From positions 35,992,830 through 36,056,829 of the forward strand of contig NC_054746.1 of NCBI RefSeq assembly GCF_018143015.1: 64,000 bases of DNA, read 5' to 3'. The position numbers and the translations under genes are program-made. Below, in pieces: positions 53,826 to 64,000 of the stretch. A model generated the notes under the pieces. It worked only from the letters and a program-made list of their open reading frames with translations, was not told where the DNA came from and made no database searches. This DNA comes from Lytechinus variegatus. Taxonomy: Eukaryota; Echinodermata; Echinoidea; Temnopleuroida; Toxopneustidae. Position 1 is the stretch's first letter, and every line of letters starts with the position of its first letter.

Positions 53826-54890
53826 TCCAACACGTAGATTGTAATATCGTATTACCACCGAAACTGAGTATTATACGGTAGAAGTTATGCAATAGGGCAT
53901 TACAGTGAAGGGGGCACTTGTGTGCAAGGGAGAGCAGGGACCAGGAGGAAAAGTGATTTTATCAAAAGTGAAAATTTAGATCGCTTCAAAGCCACAGGTT
54001 TTCCATTTCACAGGGTGTAGTAGTTGCAGTAATGTGAAGTCGCCGGACTCAATGAATTTATTTTGTTCTCTCTCTCTTTTGATTTGCTTGCTGATCAACC
54101 GGTAAGGGGGGGGGGGGCTGGCCCCATATATAGGGAAGCGTTTCTTTCCGAATATTTGATCTAATTCTATGTTCCTTTCTATTTTGTTCACCTTCCCCTC
54201 TCCATTCTGACTTTTATTTTTTGCACTCTGCATTATTTTAACCCCAAGTCCTTGCAATTAAATACTCATGCTACGTACAAAATTAACAACAAAACAAAAA
54301 CAAAAGAAAGAAAGAAAATTTACTTTAACCGTAATAATTTTTTTATTAACAAAAAAACAAAGAAAGAATAGTGGTCAGAATAATTTTTGATATTGATATA
54401 AATATTTGCACATTAATTTCAACAACAAAAGTGTACGTTCCTTCACATAAATTTAAAACTGTTTGAATACTCTTATTGATTCATTGTATATTTATTCACA
54501 TCATATCAAAATCACTTATCAAAAATATTTAGAATGGCCTCTTACTATCATTTGCGAGGCAATAGCCTATAAACAAAAGATGATGTGTTTGAGAGAAATA
54601 ATAAATAAGGCAAGAAAGAGCATTAAATGAATTAAAGTTTACAAAATACGATCAGATAAATGTCCATCGTCTTCTTTAAATCGAGTAACAGATGGATGAA
54701 ACAAAAGAAAATCGAAAACTGGAAAACCCCTTTATACAAAAGTAAAACGACCGACTAAACAACATCTTTGTTTCATTCACATTTATGGATATCATGCATC
54801 ATCATGTCACATTATCAATTTACTTTTTAGAATGATGAAATTACATTAAATTTCAATGATGCCAATTCTTGCATGATTGCACACTTGTAT
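53826..54890. other. AT-rich region, no gene seen
   Basis: A G12 run near 54106 and A-rich stretches. No supported exon or element. Confidence 0.4.
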
Positions 54891-54992
54891 TTTACACAAT
54901 CACTGCCTGCTCCCTTATAAAAAAAGGGAATTGTATACTGTAACAAAACTGCAAATGACACAAATTTGATCCCATTTGGGTACCCCCCCCCC

Positions 54993-55153
54993 CTTCCCGG
55001 TAAATTGTCATCTTCCGTCTGTATCTTGGATAAATCTCGTAGCGGTCTGAAATCACCTCCATTTTGGGGCATGTTGTGACAGCTAAAACTGCACTATACC
55101 AGTTCACTTCATTAGCATTAAGCCTATACGTCACTTCAAGTTCGCATGGATAT
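54993..55153 (-). CDS. Candidate minus-strand exon with two cysteines
   Basis: After a good acceptor (CTTTTCTGCAGCAG) the minus strand reads YPCELEVTYRLNANEVNWYS, then AVLAVTTCPKMEVISDRYEI and YPRYRRKM. The composition is that of an extracellular or globular domain and unlike the surrounding AT-rich DNA. The 3' limit is unclear: the frame enters a poly-G run (GTACCC after it could be a donor) and stays open to 54892. No family is recognised. Confidence 0.35.
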
Positions 55154-55985
55154 CTGCTGCAGAAAAGCACATCATGAAATATGTCATCCGTCGGAAACTC
55201 GTGAAAGCTTACATAATCACCTCAATTGGGTGTATATCACATTGATTTTTTAAAATGTAGAACCACGTCTGTATTGACCATTCAAGTAACTTGTAATGTA
55301 GCATAATAAAATGGAAGCTTTGTGTAGATTTGTTTGTAGCCATTATGTAAACGTGTACACATTCAGGTATATGTAATAATATTTTTATATATTTCCTACA
55401 TGTATGGTATTTTACTCGACGCTCTGAAGGAAGCTAATTTCTGATTTTGGATGAAAATTACTAAATTTGAACCAGAATTATGTCCCTGTTTTTTTTTATA
55501 TATATAAATATAATGGAAGACTTGGAGAGAATAAAATCTTTGATATATTTCACACTAAAAGGCACTCAAGCCCTAATGGTGTGAGGTTGTTCGTGAAACT
55601 AAATCCAAATTAACTTTTCATAAAGATCCTACATGTCTATTTTTAATTGATCGTAAATGTGATCTCTCTGATAATTTACAACAGCGCCACCTTTTGTCAC
55701 ATTAAGAAAGGTAGACTACTGCCCTTCTTTACTCTGACTATGTTATACCATTTACTTCCATTAAATAAATAATACTATTCATATTATTCTCAATATTTTA
55801 GTACAGACATTCTTTTAAGGGAATGTGAGCACAAATAAAATGCGACATATAAAAACAACAATTTGTAAATTTCTTATTAAACAATCAGGAAGGTCAATAA
55901 CGATGGAAAGTTATTGTGATATAAAAATAGATCTATTACGATGCATATCAGTTTATGATTCTAAAATCTCATGATTGGTATTTGG

Positions 55986-56155
55986 TCACGTGATTTCCTG
56001 AGTTTTTGGTTTAATCTGTTTGATGCCCTTCCAGTAGTAGAACTTATCGAATACGTTCTTGTACTTCTTGACAAAGAGCGCCCTCAGTTGTTGGTTTTCA
56101 GTGATGGTTTGTGTCAAAGGTGTCTGGTTGGCTGCCACAGCAGACATATCGAACA
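55986..56155 (-). CDS. Candidate terminal exon of an unidentified minus-strand gene
   Basis: The acceptor CTTATTTCCAG is followed by two bases of a split codon and 55 codons: FDMSAVAANQTPLTQTITEN, then QQLRALFVKKYKNVFDKFYY and WKGIKQIKPKTQEIT, ending TGA. The Lys/Tyr/Phe-rich amphipathic stretch looks like real protein. Upstream exons, at higher coordinates, were not found in this window. An internal ATG could also make it a single-exon 53-residue reading frame. Confidence 0.35.
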
Positions 56156-56159
56156 CTGG

Positions 56160-56600
56160 AAATAAGCTGTGAGGAGCAAAAGGGAGGGGAGGGATAACGT
56201 ATAAACAGAGAATGGGAGAGAGTTAGGTAAGAGAAAAGGAAAGTGAGAAAGAGCGAGGGGGTGGTAGCCAAGGGAAGGGATGAAATTTAGAAGTTGGGGA
56301 AGACGAGAGAGGAAAGGGAGGGAAAGTAATTAAAGAAATGGGACAAAGGATAGGAAAGGGCAGGGGAGTGGAGTAGAGAGAAGAGGGGATATGGAGAAGG
56401 AGCGGAAAATGGGTAGTAAGGAGTGGAAGATGGTAAAAAGTGTATGGACGAAGGAACAGACGATAAAAATTAGTTAAAAATAATTTAAAAGGAAGTGATG
56501 GAGAATAGATATGAGACACGGGATAACAAAAAAGTTAGAAGGATGGAATGCGGTAGATAAGGGAGGAAACAGATGAAAATGGTAATAAAATAATATGATC
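56160..56600 (+). repeat. Purine-rich low-complexity tract
   Basis: Almost continuous GA/GGA/GAAA words over about 430 bp. The Ser/Pro/Leu-rich frame on the opposite strand (56223-56519) is an artefact of this composition. Confidence 0.7.
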
Positions 56601-57719
56601 ACAATGAAAAAATACTAAAAGACCATTAAATGGGAAGGGGAAATGAGCTATTGTCTCGGTTTTAATCCATTACCCTCCCCCTTAAAAGAAACAGAGATAT
56701 TGTGACGCAGATAACATAATCAAATCCATCATGTGAACATAAAAACGTCTTTACTGTGCGATTTATTAAAAAAAAAGAGTAAAACGTAATGAAAGGTCGT
56801 CTTGAATATCATTGTGAAATAAAATAATACATGTACCTGTATATCCAATTTCGAGAATTGGCTTGGTCATGTATGTTCATTTTCTTCTCAATGAATGATA
56901 TTCAAACGCCTTCTTCTAGCTGTTGGCTTAGTTTATGTTTTTCAATCTTCACAAGAATATAGTATTACCAAGGGAAATGGATGGGGAGAAGACTTAAGAA
57001 CTCTATATTTGGAACACACAATGACAAGCAACATTAAGGCGAAAATCAGTATGTTGATTTACCGCTTTATCATTCCAAATGAGGAATGTGCTGAAAATGT
57101 CAGGAAAATAAACTATACTTCCAGTTTATTTGGGGAAGAGAAAAACTTATTTCCTTGAATGTCACGGTAGTAGTGAAAATTCGAGAAAACTTTTCTGTTC
57201 TGAAGCAAAGAGCAGCTTTGTACATGTACTAAGCTTAGTATCAATAGCGCGTATAATGTATGAACAATAATTTTAACATTTGCAATAATTACCACAATAT
57301 TCAAGATAAAAAGGGAACATACATGTAATTAGTATTGTTTGGATACAGATGAAGAGACAATGAGTACAACTTTGAGAAATAATGCATTCACTTCCAACAA
57401 AGTTGTCTTACTGCCCCCCCCCCCCTTCTCTCTATAAATATACATGTATGTTACTTCTTATATCTTTCTTATCTTCCGCGCATTGCCTAGTAATTATGAT
57501 ACTTATGGTTTAATAAGTGAACTATTCAAGCTTTTGAAGCTAACTTAATTTAGATTTTATTTAAAATTGTGTTGAGAGTACGATATAACTATGACATCAA
57601 AATGGGTATGGATTGCTTCATGTTTACTAATAACCCCTAAAACCACTGTAGAAATGAACGAACAGAGATTTACTATCATGAGAAAAGTTCAGAAGATATA
57701 ACTCCCACTTGATCCACGA

Positions 57720-58110
57720 GACGAGTCTAGTACGACATAGGTTACATGCAAACCCATTTGGTCTACAATTTGAACTTTTTGTAATTTGGTCTACTACCCA
57801 CCTCGTCTAATCATTTAGTCTAATTTTCAGATGGTATTATTTTCTATTCGTTTAAAGATTATTTTGCACTTTATCAAATAAAAAAAAGGTTCATCTATAC
57901 ATAGCCTAAGTGGTGTCGGACGAAGAGCACATTAGATGAAATGGGAATAGCCTTACTGGAAATTAGACAGCATGGTAATGTGCTAAATGGCAATTCAACC
58001 AATGGCTAGTAGACGAATTGGTGGTAGGTGAACTACATGTAGGTTAAAACAATGTGAGATGAAACTAGATGGAGAGTAGACGAAGCGGATACATGTAGAC
58101 CAAGTGGCAA
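57720..58110. repeat. Second copy of the GTCTA/TAGAC foldback repeat
   Basis: Left half 'catttggtctacaatttg', 'cacctcgtctaatc'; right half 'agtagacgaattggtgg', 'agtagacgaagcgg'. Same two-sided organisation as 240-650, with a central AT-rich spacer containing an A8 run. Confidence 0.6.
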
Positions 58111-58253
58111 TATACCGTTCAAAACGTCCAAAACCGATCGTTTGATTTTGAACATTGATCGAAAATAATACAAGTACAAATTCGAAACATCTTGTTAAGT
58201 CTAATTAACTAGAATATAGATAAAATTTGATAAACTATAAGTGTAATCACACT

Positions 58254-58555
58254 GGCCCGTATTCTGAAGTCAGGTTTAACTTAGGCTATGGTCTAACTCT
58301 GTGTAAAAAATTATGGGAAGCCAAAAGTGTCGTTTTTTTTAAATTAATTTGTATGTTTCTTATGTTTACTGTGCTCTTTCCTGATTCCTCGATGGTGGAG
58401 ACAATCATCTATTTACACTTCCTAGACAATTATGAATGATTTCAGAGCCAAATGAGCTGAAATATAAATCTCTACTGTTAGTCATTTAGCTATCCATACT
58501 TAAACCACAACTTTAAACTTGAGTTTAAGTTAAACCCGACTTCAGAATATGGGCT
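58254..58555. mobile_element. 302-bp MITE with GGCCCGTATTCTGAAGTC termini
   Basis: The left end GGCCCGTATTCTGAAGTCAG is mirrored by the right end 'cgacttcagaatatgggct' (two mismatches); arms run about 29 bp to 'gtttaactt'. ACT flanks both sides (58251-58253 and 58556-58558), a possible 3-bp duplication. The interior frame (58227-58439) is not considered coding. Confidence 0.7.
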
Positions 58556-58559
58556 ACTG

Positions 58560-61500
58560 ATGTTAGATTTAAGAATATCTATAACGTGGGAAACTGAAAG
58601 ACCATTATAAAAGTCACTTTGAAAAAAGAATCACATCGTAATCGTTCTTCGAATAAACTTTGTAGACTCATTTGTTTCATTTAAAAATCATTTTCTTCGA
58701 CATAAAATACTTTCAGATTGGTATTGAAAAAATAACATATTTACATCACTTTTAGTAACAAGATCAAAATATGTTTACATTACGTCATCCACAAAGCCAT
58801 AAAACCTGAATTCCACCTTTAAGTAATAACCATCGCATCCTTGATTAAAGTGGGTACTCATACCATTATGGTAAGAGTGCTAGAAAAAATAAACCCTGGA
58901 CAAAACTCCAATTTGAGCTTAAGACGATTCAACCTTTAGACGAGAAACATATTCTCTTATTTAAAAAAAAACAAAATTTGGCATATATCAATGATGAATA
59001 AGGATGACACAATCTAGATCAGAGAAACATACATAATTTAGTCACCAAACTAAAAAATAAGTCAAAAGTAAACAGAAAAGAAAACCAAGGTATAACATTT
59101 TTTCTCGTTTGTTCCAAATTGAATCATTCTGAAAGGGCACTTGGACATGAGGAAAACGTAAAAACTTACAGATTGACCAAGTCAAATGATTCGCTCATTT
59201 CATCATACCTACCCTTTAGATAATAAGCATCTAAAATCGTTAATATCACGATCAGTAGCTATCCTGAAGCTGAATTTAGAAAATTACACCTGAATATCAT
59301 TGTCATTTGAGAGCCTAGCATGTAATTGATAGGTGTAAAGGGAATGTCACTGTCTATAATTAGAAGTAGATTAGATGACGATTGATCTCTACTTTTCTTT
59401 TATAACAATATGACTCATACCATGAGAGTAGCATGGGTTTGCAGGTTATGAAATAAAAATGGGGTTGTGTTTGCAGACATGGGCAAACCCGGGGAGTCAT
59501 TGGGGGTTTCCGACCCATCCCTCTTTTTTTTATGCGAAAGTCCCAATTAAATGTTATTTGACCGCATTTTTACAGTGTTAAAACTGGGAAGTGATGTAGT
59601 TGTATTACTGTAGAACAGTTGGAGTCTGTTGTTTTCATGAACGATGTTCCTCAATGATGATTTTACAGACAACTCTTGCAAGCTACTGAAATCTTTGCAT
59701 AATGAATGGCTGAGCGCAAATTTCTCAGCAAAAATCAATGACGAGATGCTTCGTAAAATGCTTCCATTGAATATGGGTTTGCAACTCATGTAGATAGAAG
59801 ATGCATAACTCCTAAAATCAGCACCTGGATCTGTATTCATAACTGAATCTACTTTTATTCAATGGCACAAAAAACACAAGAGAAATTCAATATGACTTTG
59901 TCAATATAAAGTAGAACGACTATGGACCCACGGCTGTCTAAAATATGGAGCGCCGAAATGTCCCTAGTTGTCATGGACTCACATGTTCAAATCATTCTGC
60001 TTCAAAACAGATTCTAACTTCACTGCATCCTCAATCAAATGTATTTAACCTTTCATTTTTTATTACAACAGGTAAATATATCATTTTTTAAAAACAAACA
60101 CTCTCAAATGAATAACCATGTGCTTGACTGAAACAAACAAGGATGGAAAGTATGAGAAACACATTAGTGTATTAAGATCATTTTAACACGAATCATGGTA
60201 GAATCGATTCAAACAAGCAGCAAAGTATCATTGATCAGGGTCATACATGAAACTCTATTGGCAAGTAGTGGTTGAAAAACAATCACTAATGACTAATGGA
60301 ACCAAACCAGGTAGTCTAAGAAGAAAAAAAAACATTGAAATCAAGATATAATTGGTTTGAACAAAATTCCAAAAATATTTCCACAAAAAAGACTAATCAT
60401 GTAAAAACAAAACTCAGTGGGAGGAGTATAAGGTATTAGGTAGAAAAATGTGGGAATAGATTATGATTTCTCTGATGTTTTTTTCACTTTCCCTACCCCA
60501 CCCCTCTCTTTCTCGTTTCTCTTCATACATTTCAACAGGGGGGGGTGTCAATCAGATAAAACTGCATTTCTATTTCATATCACACAAAATGAGGAACATG
60601 ATGTGGATTTAAACCATGCTAAAAGACTCAAGAGTGTGATCACATAAGATACTAACAAAATAAGGAAATTAAATGCTGATACACTGTACAGATGAGAAAT
60701 TGTCCAAATATATAAGAAATCAGTACTATTGAGAAAGTACAAATACATCACAAAATTCTTGAACTTGAATCAAATAAAATGCCCTCTAAATCCAAAAATA
60801 AAACAAGGGGGAAATGAATCATGAAAAGTTCATATTGGGGTTTCCCACATTTAGTGTTTTAACTATATGCAGCTTTTGTTTCGTTTTTTTTTTTGGCTAC
60901 AAAAATACATGTACGGAAACATGTCGGGATGTCAGCTAAGAGATGAAAATGAGTGGTCATACATGTATTACTAACGAAGTCTATACATGTAGATCTCATG
61001 TTTATAATTATATCGATATTAATGAAGATTCAGATTCCTGTACATGTACATTCTTGTCTCCAATAGTAATAAAAACATTTTATTTTCTAAGTTGTTCACA
61101 CTGTCATGTTTGCTCATAAATCATATCGAAGTGACTCCATATAGCTTGCATTAAGTTTTTGACTATTAAGAAATCACACAAGTTCTAAAATCTATCATAA
61201 TAAAACCTGTATTTCATCTTCATGTGATAAAAAGTTGATTTAGAAATCATATTGACTTGCCATGGTCCAATTATAGTATGCATTACTTTTAAAATAGTTT
61301 AATGAATCACCCCCCCCCCCCCCCCTCCCATGGGTCATCCAATTACCACTTCATTGCTTGTATTCTTTCTTATGATAACTCCTTGAAAATTCAAAAACTT
61401 CTAGAGCAAGAATTTAAAGAGTGGATTAATGCTAAAGTTTACCCCCTGCAACATAGAAATCGATGAGAGAAATGATAAAGGAATGTGTCCTAACTATTCC

Positions 61501-63310
61501 TCAATCCTACAAAAATGGGGTTTTACTTAAAAAAAAAGAAATCTTATCAATGAGGCAGAGCTTGATGAATCAATTAATTTATTTGAAGAAGTGTATCACA
61601 CAGAATTAGGTATGATCATTCATTTATTGAACAATATTTTTTTCATTTTCTTTACTTACCTAATACCACTAACTTCTTAAATGTTACTTCATATTCAGCC
61701 AGGTTACATGTATATGACTTCACCATTATGTAGAAAACCAAGTCAATTCTTTCCTCAACCTTTATTCTGAATTACGAAAGGCGACCTTCTGAGCAAAGGT
61801 CATTCTCATGATCAGGTCATTGAGAATTGATCAGGAAAGTAGGATATTGAGAACGGAAGTATTCAGCCAATACATTATCCTGACTTCCTGCCCATAATGC
61901 ATCAGTTCAGAGTCACATAACCACCAGTCAAAGCACAGCTGGCATGAGAACTGATGTTATTGCACAATCAGACATGACATCACTTTCTAGCCATGTGATT
62001 GGTTGATTGGGTACTGTGGGCATTGTGGGAAGGTGTCCCAAAGGAAATAACGGTTCAAAAGATAACAACCTGGAGGTACATGTATTATCACATGCAAGAG
62101 GTGCACTCCTTTGAAAATATCAAGTGATGTATGGAAATACTTGTGCATATGTTACTGAAAACTTCATAGGATAAAAATTAATTATAACATGCCTTGCCAT
62201 ATAATATGTCAAGGTGTTTCATCATTTCATCCTATTTCCTGACTTTAAGATACATGTAGTTCATTTAGATAAGTACCGTAATTGAGATTAGTTAGTAATT
62301 AGGTTTCGTTATGTCAAGTGCTTCGAGAAATTATACAACTGTTATTTTTCGAAAATTCAATCCCTGCCATCTAGAAAATAGTAGAAATACTATCTGATAA
62401 AGCTTGATATCAATAATTTGATGTGATGATATTACGATCAAGAAAGGATTAAATGATAAAACAGCTACAAACTGTACATATGTCAACATACATGTATCCT
62501 GGCCTAACCATCCAGGTTAGTCTTTTGCCCTTTTACTATTTATAACCTTCTTTTCCTGCCATTATGTCATCCCACAATGGCACTTTTAATGAGGGTGGGA
62601 GCTATCTAAACACACGAATCCATTTCCAGACCAGATACAAATGCAGCTATTAAAATAATGTTTTTGCCAAAACTAGCAATTGTTGGACACGAACAGTATT
62701 GCTCTCTGCCAGGTAAAAAAAATTCAGAAACACAAACCAAACATGGGATGGAATTTCTAGTGAATGTGATGCCAAATTAAAGGACCAAATAATAGGCAAT
62801 GGTAATGTTCTTCTTTTGCTTTTGATACATGTATTGTGTCATGTTGAAGGAGGTGCCTAATGGGAGAATTATGAGCACCAAGAGTTATATGAATATATGT
62901 TTTCAAACAATCTCATAACTTACCAGGCATGCCAGGAGGAGAGGTAAGAGGGGAAAGATCTTGCAGACTATTTTTCAAACCAGGAAAAAACAACTTTCCC
63001 TACAGAGTGTGGTGTAAATTTATCATGAAAACAAAATATGCAGATTGTATCAAAGCAAGAGTTTGGAATAATAACCCAGATTATTTCCCCAAATTTCAAT
63101 TTAGCTGAAAACTATTGGCTTTTTATTCCAATCTTGGGGAAACAAGGTAACAAACATATTGAAATTGATTCATAAGGAAGAGCTACATGCACAGTATATT
63201 TATATCATAAGCCTACTTTAGTTTCCTTAAAGATTCATTACCTTTTTCCATTGGTATTCTTACTTATCTTGCTCTTAAAACACCATAGAAAATTGTACAT
63301 GCTAAATCCT
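58560..63310. other. Long AT-rich stretch without a supported gene
   Basis: Only simple features are visible: TACATGTA motifs clustered at 60906-61045, a C17 run near 61313 and a G9 run near 60538. A minus-strand frame at 59547-59840 has mixed composition and no splice context. This is either intergenic or a large intron. Confidence 0.4.
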
Positions 63311-63319
63311 TTTCAAATA

Positions 63320-63620
63320 TAATAATAATAATAGGTCCATTTATATAGTGCAGATACTATGTGCATATACTCTACTGCGCTTTGATAATTGGTATCATAT
63401 TATTACCCCGGCTGTAGCTGAGCCGCCATATTAATAGGCGCTAAAGCGTTCAAGGAAAAATCCTACCGGGTACCCATTCACCTCACCTGGGTCGAGTGCA
63501 GCACAATGTGGATAAATTTCTTGCTGAAGGAAATTACACCATGGCTGGGATTCGAACCCACGACCCTCTGTTTCAAAGTCCGAATAGATATAGCTTGAAT
63601 CACACTCTCATGGCTACCTT
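63320..63620 (-). mobile_element. tRNA-headed SINE, minus strand
   Basis: Reading the minus strand, a pol III B-box GGTTCGAATCC (63548-63558) follows a degenerate A-box region near 63610. The tail ends in ATTATTATT (plus strand AATAATAATAATA at 63321). The body includes 'gggtacccattcacctcacc' (plus strand). It is related in design but not identical to the SINE at 6478-6825. Confidence 0.7.
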
Positions 63621-64000
63621 GGGACAAATCCTAGGCTCCAACTTATATTCTATTTAATCTAGGGCTCTACAACATAAAGTTTGGTGATTGATTGTTGGGC
63701 TGAATGTTACCTTTCTTTGCAATGATTATTATGTGCAATTAATTTTACAAATCAGATGCAAGATTAATTGTGTAGCTTTGTATTATAGGGCCCAGACATG
63801 CGGTACTGGATTAGATTCGAATCAACAAATACACAACTATCTATCTTTGTGTGGATTGATATAGGCTGTGATGGAGGTATGAGAGAGCAGTTTGGGAGAT
63901 GGGCAACAGCCCCGGAGGGGTCACTCACATATATTGGTGGTACGGGGACATGCCGCTTTGATGACCTTCTTTTTCAGACCAAATTTTCAATTCTCTAGAT
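63621..64000 (+). other. End of window, possible repeat, no supported gene
   Basis: A plus-strand frame is open from 63798 to 63998 with phrases such as DIGCDGGMREQFGRWATAPE. It starts inside 'gggcccagacatgcggtac', a phrase echoed by 'ggtacggggacatgccgc' at its end, which suggests a repeat. It could continue beyond the window. Confidence 0.25.

Noticed and set aside
56223-56519. 98-codon minus-strand protein
   Set aside because: Composition (Ser/Pro/Phe/Leu) follows directly from the purine-rich tract.
56895-57158. Small secreted protein (87 codons with hydrophobic start)
   Set aside because: The start resembles a signal peptide, but the rest has no conserved cysteine pattern, splice context or family. 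Not enough to call.
59547-59840. 97-codon minus-strand frame
   Set aside because: No acceptor or donor, no domain; composition is compatible with a dispersed repeat.

Overview
The window is animal nuclear DNA, most probably from an echinoderm and probably a sea urchin. The support is spliced genes with GT-AG introns, a secreted C-type lectin of echinoderm type, CUB-domain coding sequence, a Tx1/L1-like LINE, tRNA-headed SINEs, many short inverted-repeat elements, and scattered TACATGTA motifs. No species can be named from sequence alone. Most of the 64 kb is repeat; real coding sequence is sparse and split into short exons.

Layout. 1-2200: AT-rich tandem and foldback repeats. 2463-5363 (+): a complete two-exon secreted C-type lectin whose intron holds a tandem repeat array split by a TA-flanked inverted-repeat element. 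6190-6990: purine-rich DNA and a SINE. 6990-36776: a large minisatellite landscape. A G-rich ~26-bp-monomer array with higher-order structure (7.0-7.65, 19.77-26.32 and 33.26-36.78 kb) was once continuous and has been opened twice. One insertion is an ~11.8-kb GC-rich block with 42-bp perfect inverted termini and an internal ~5.2-kb tandem duplication. The other is a nearly full-length Tx1/L1-like LINE, itself hit by a hAT-type element that carries a second, nested hAT-type element. Target-site duplications date every step after the array.

36.8-38.3 kb (+): two CUB-domain exons followed by a frameshifted second CUB, probably a decayed gene. 39.4-43.55 kb (-): a five-exon gene for a 465-residue coiled-coil protein of unknown family, assembled by hand with all splice phases agreeing. 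Further upstream on the same strand (44.7-47.8 kb) are candidate exons, one with an EF-hand-like loop, and a perfect NRF1-type motif at 48.02 kb that could mark a promoter. 43.8-46.4 kb: two further inverted-repeat elements and a 25-bp-arm hairpin beside the EF-hand-like exon.

48-64 kb: mostly non-coding, with ~170-bp and ~120-bp tandem repeats (49.8-53.1 kb), three inverted-repeat elements or hairpins, a second copy of the foldback repeat seen at 0.24 kb, a reverse-strand SINE, and two candidate minus-strand exons (55.0-56.2 kb).

No CRISPR, operon, rRNA or bacterial feature is present. The strongest candidate for something undescribed is the GC-rich duplicated block at 7.65-19.77 kb with its palindrome-rich nested element, its dimeric 572-bp array and its outward-facing splice-donor-like termini. 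The best undescribed gene is the coiled-coil gene at 39.4-43.55 kb.
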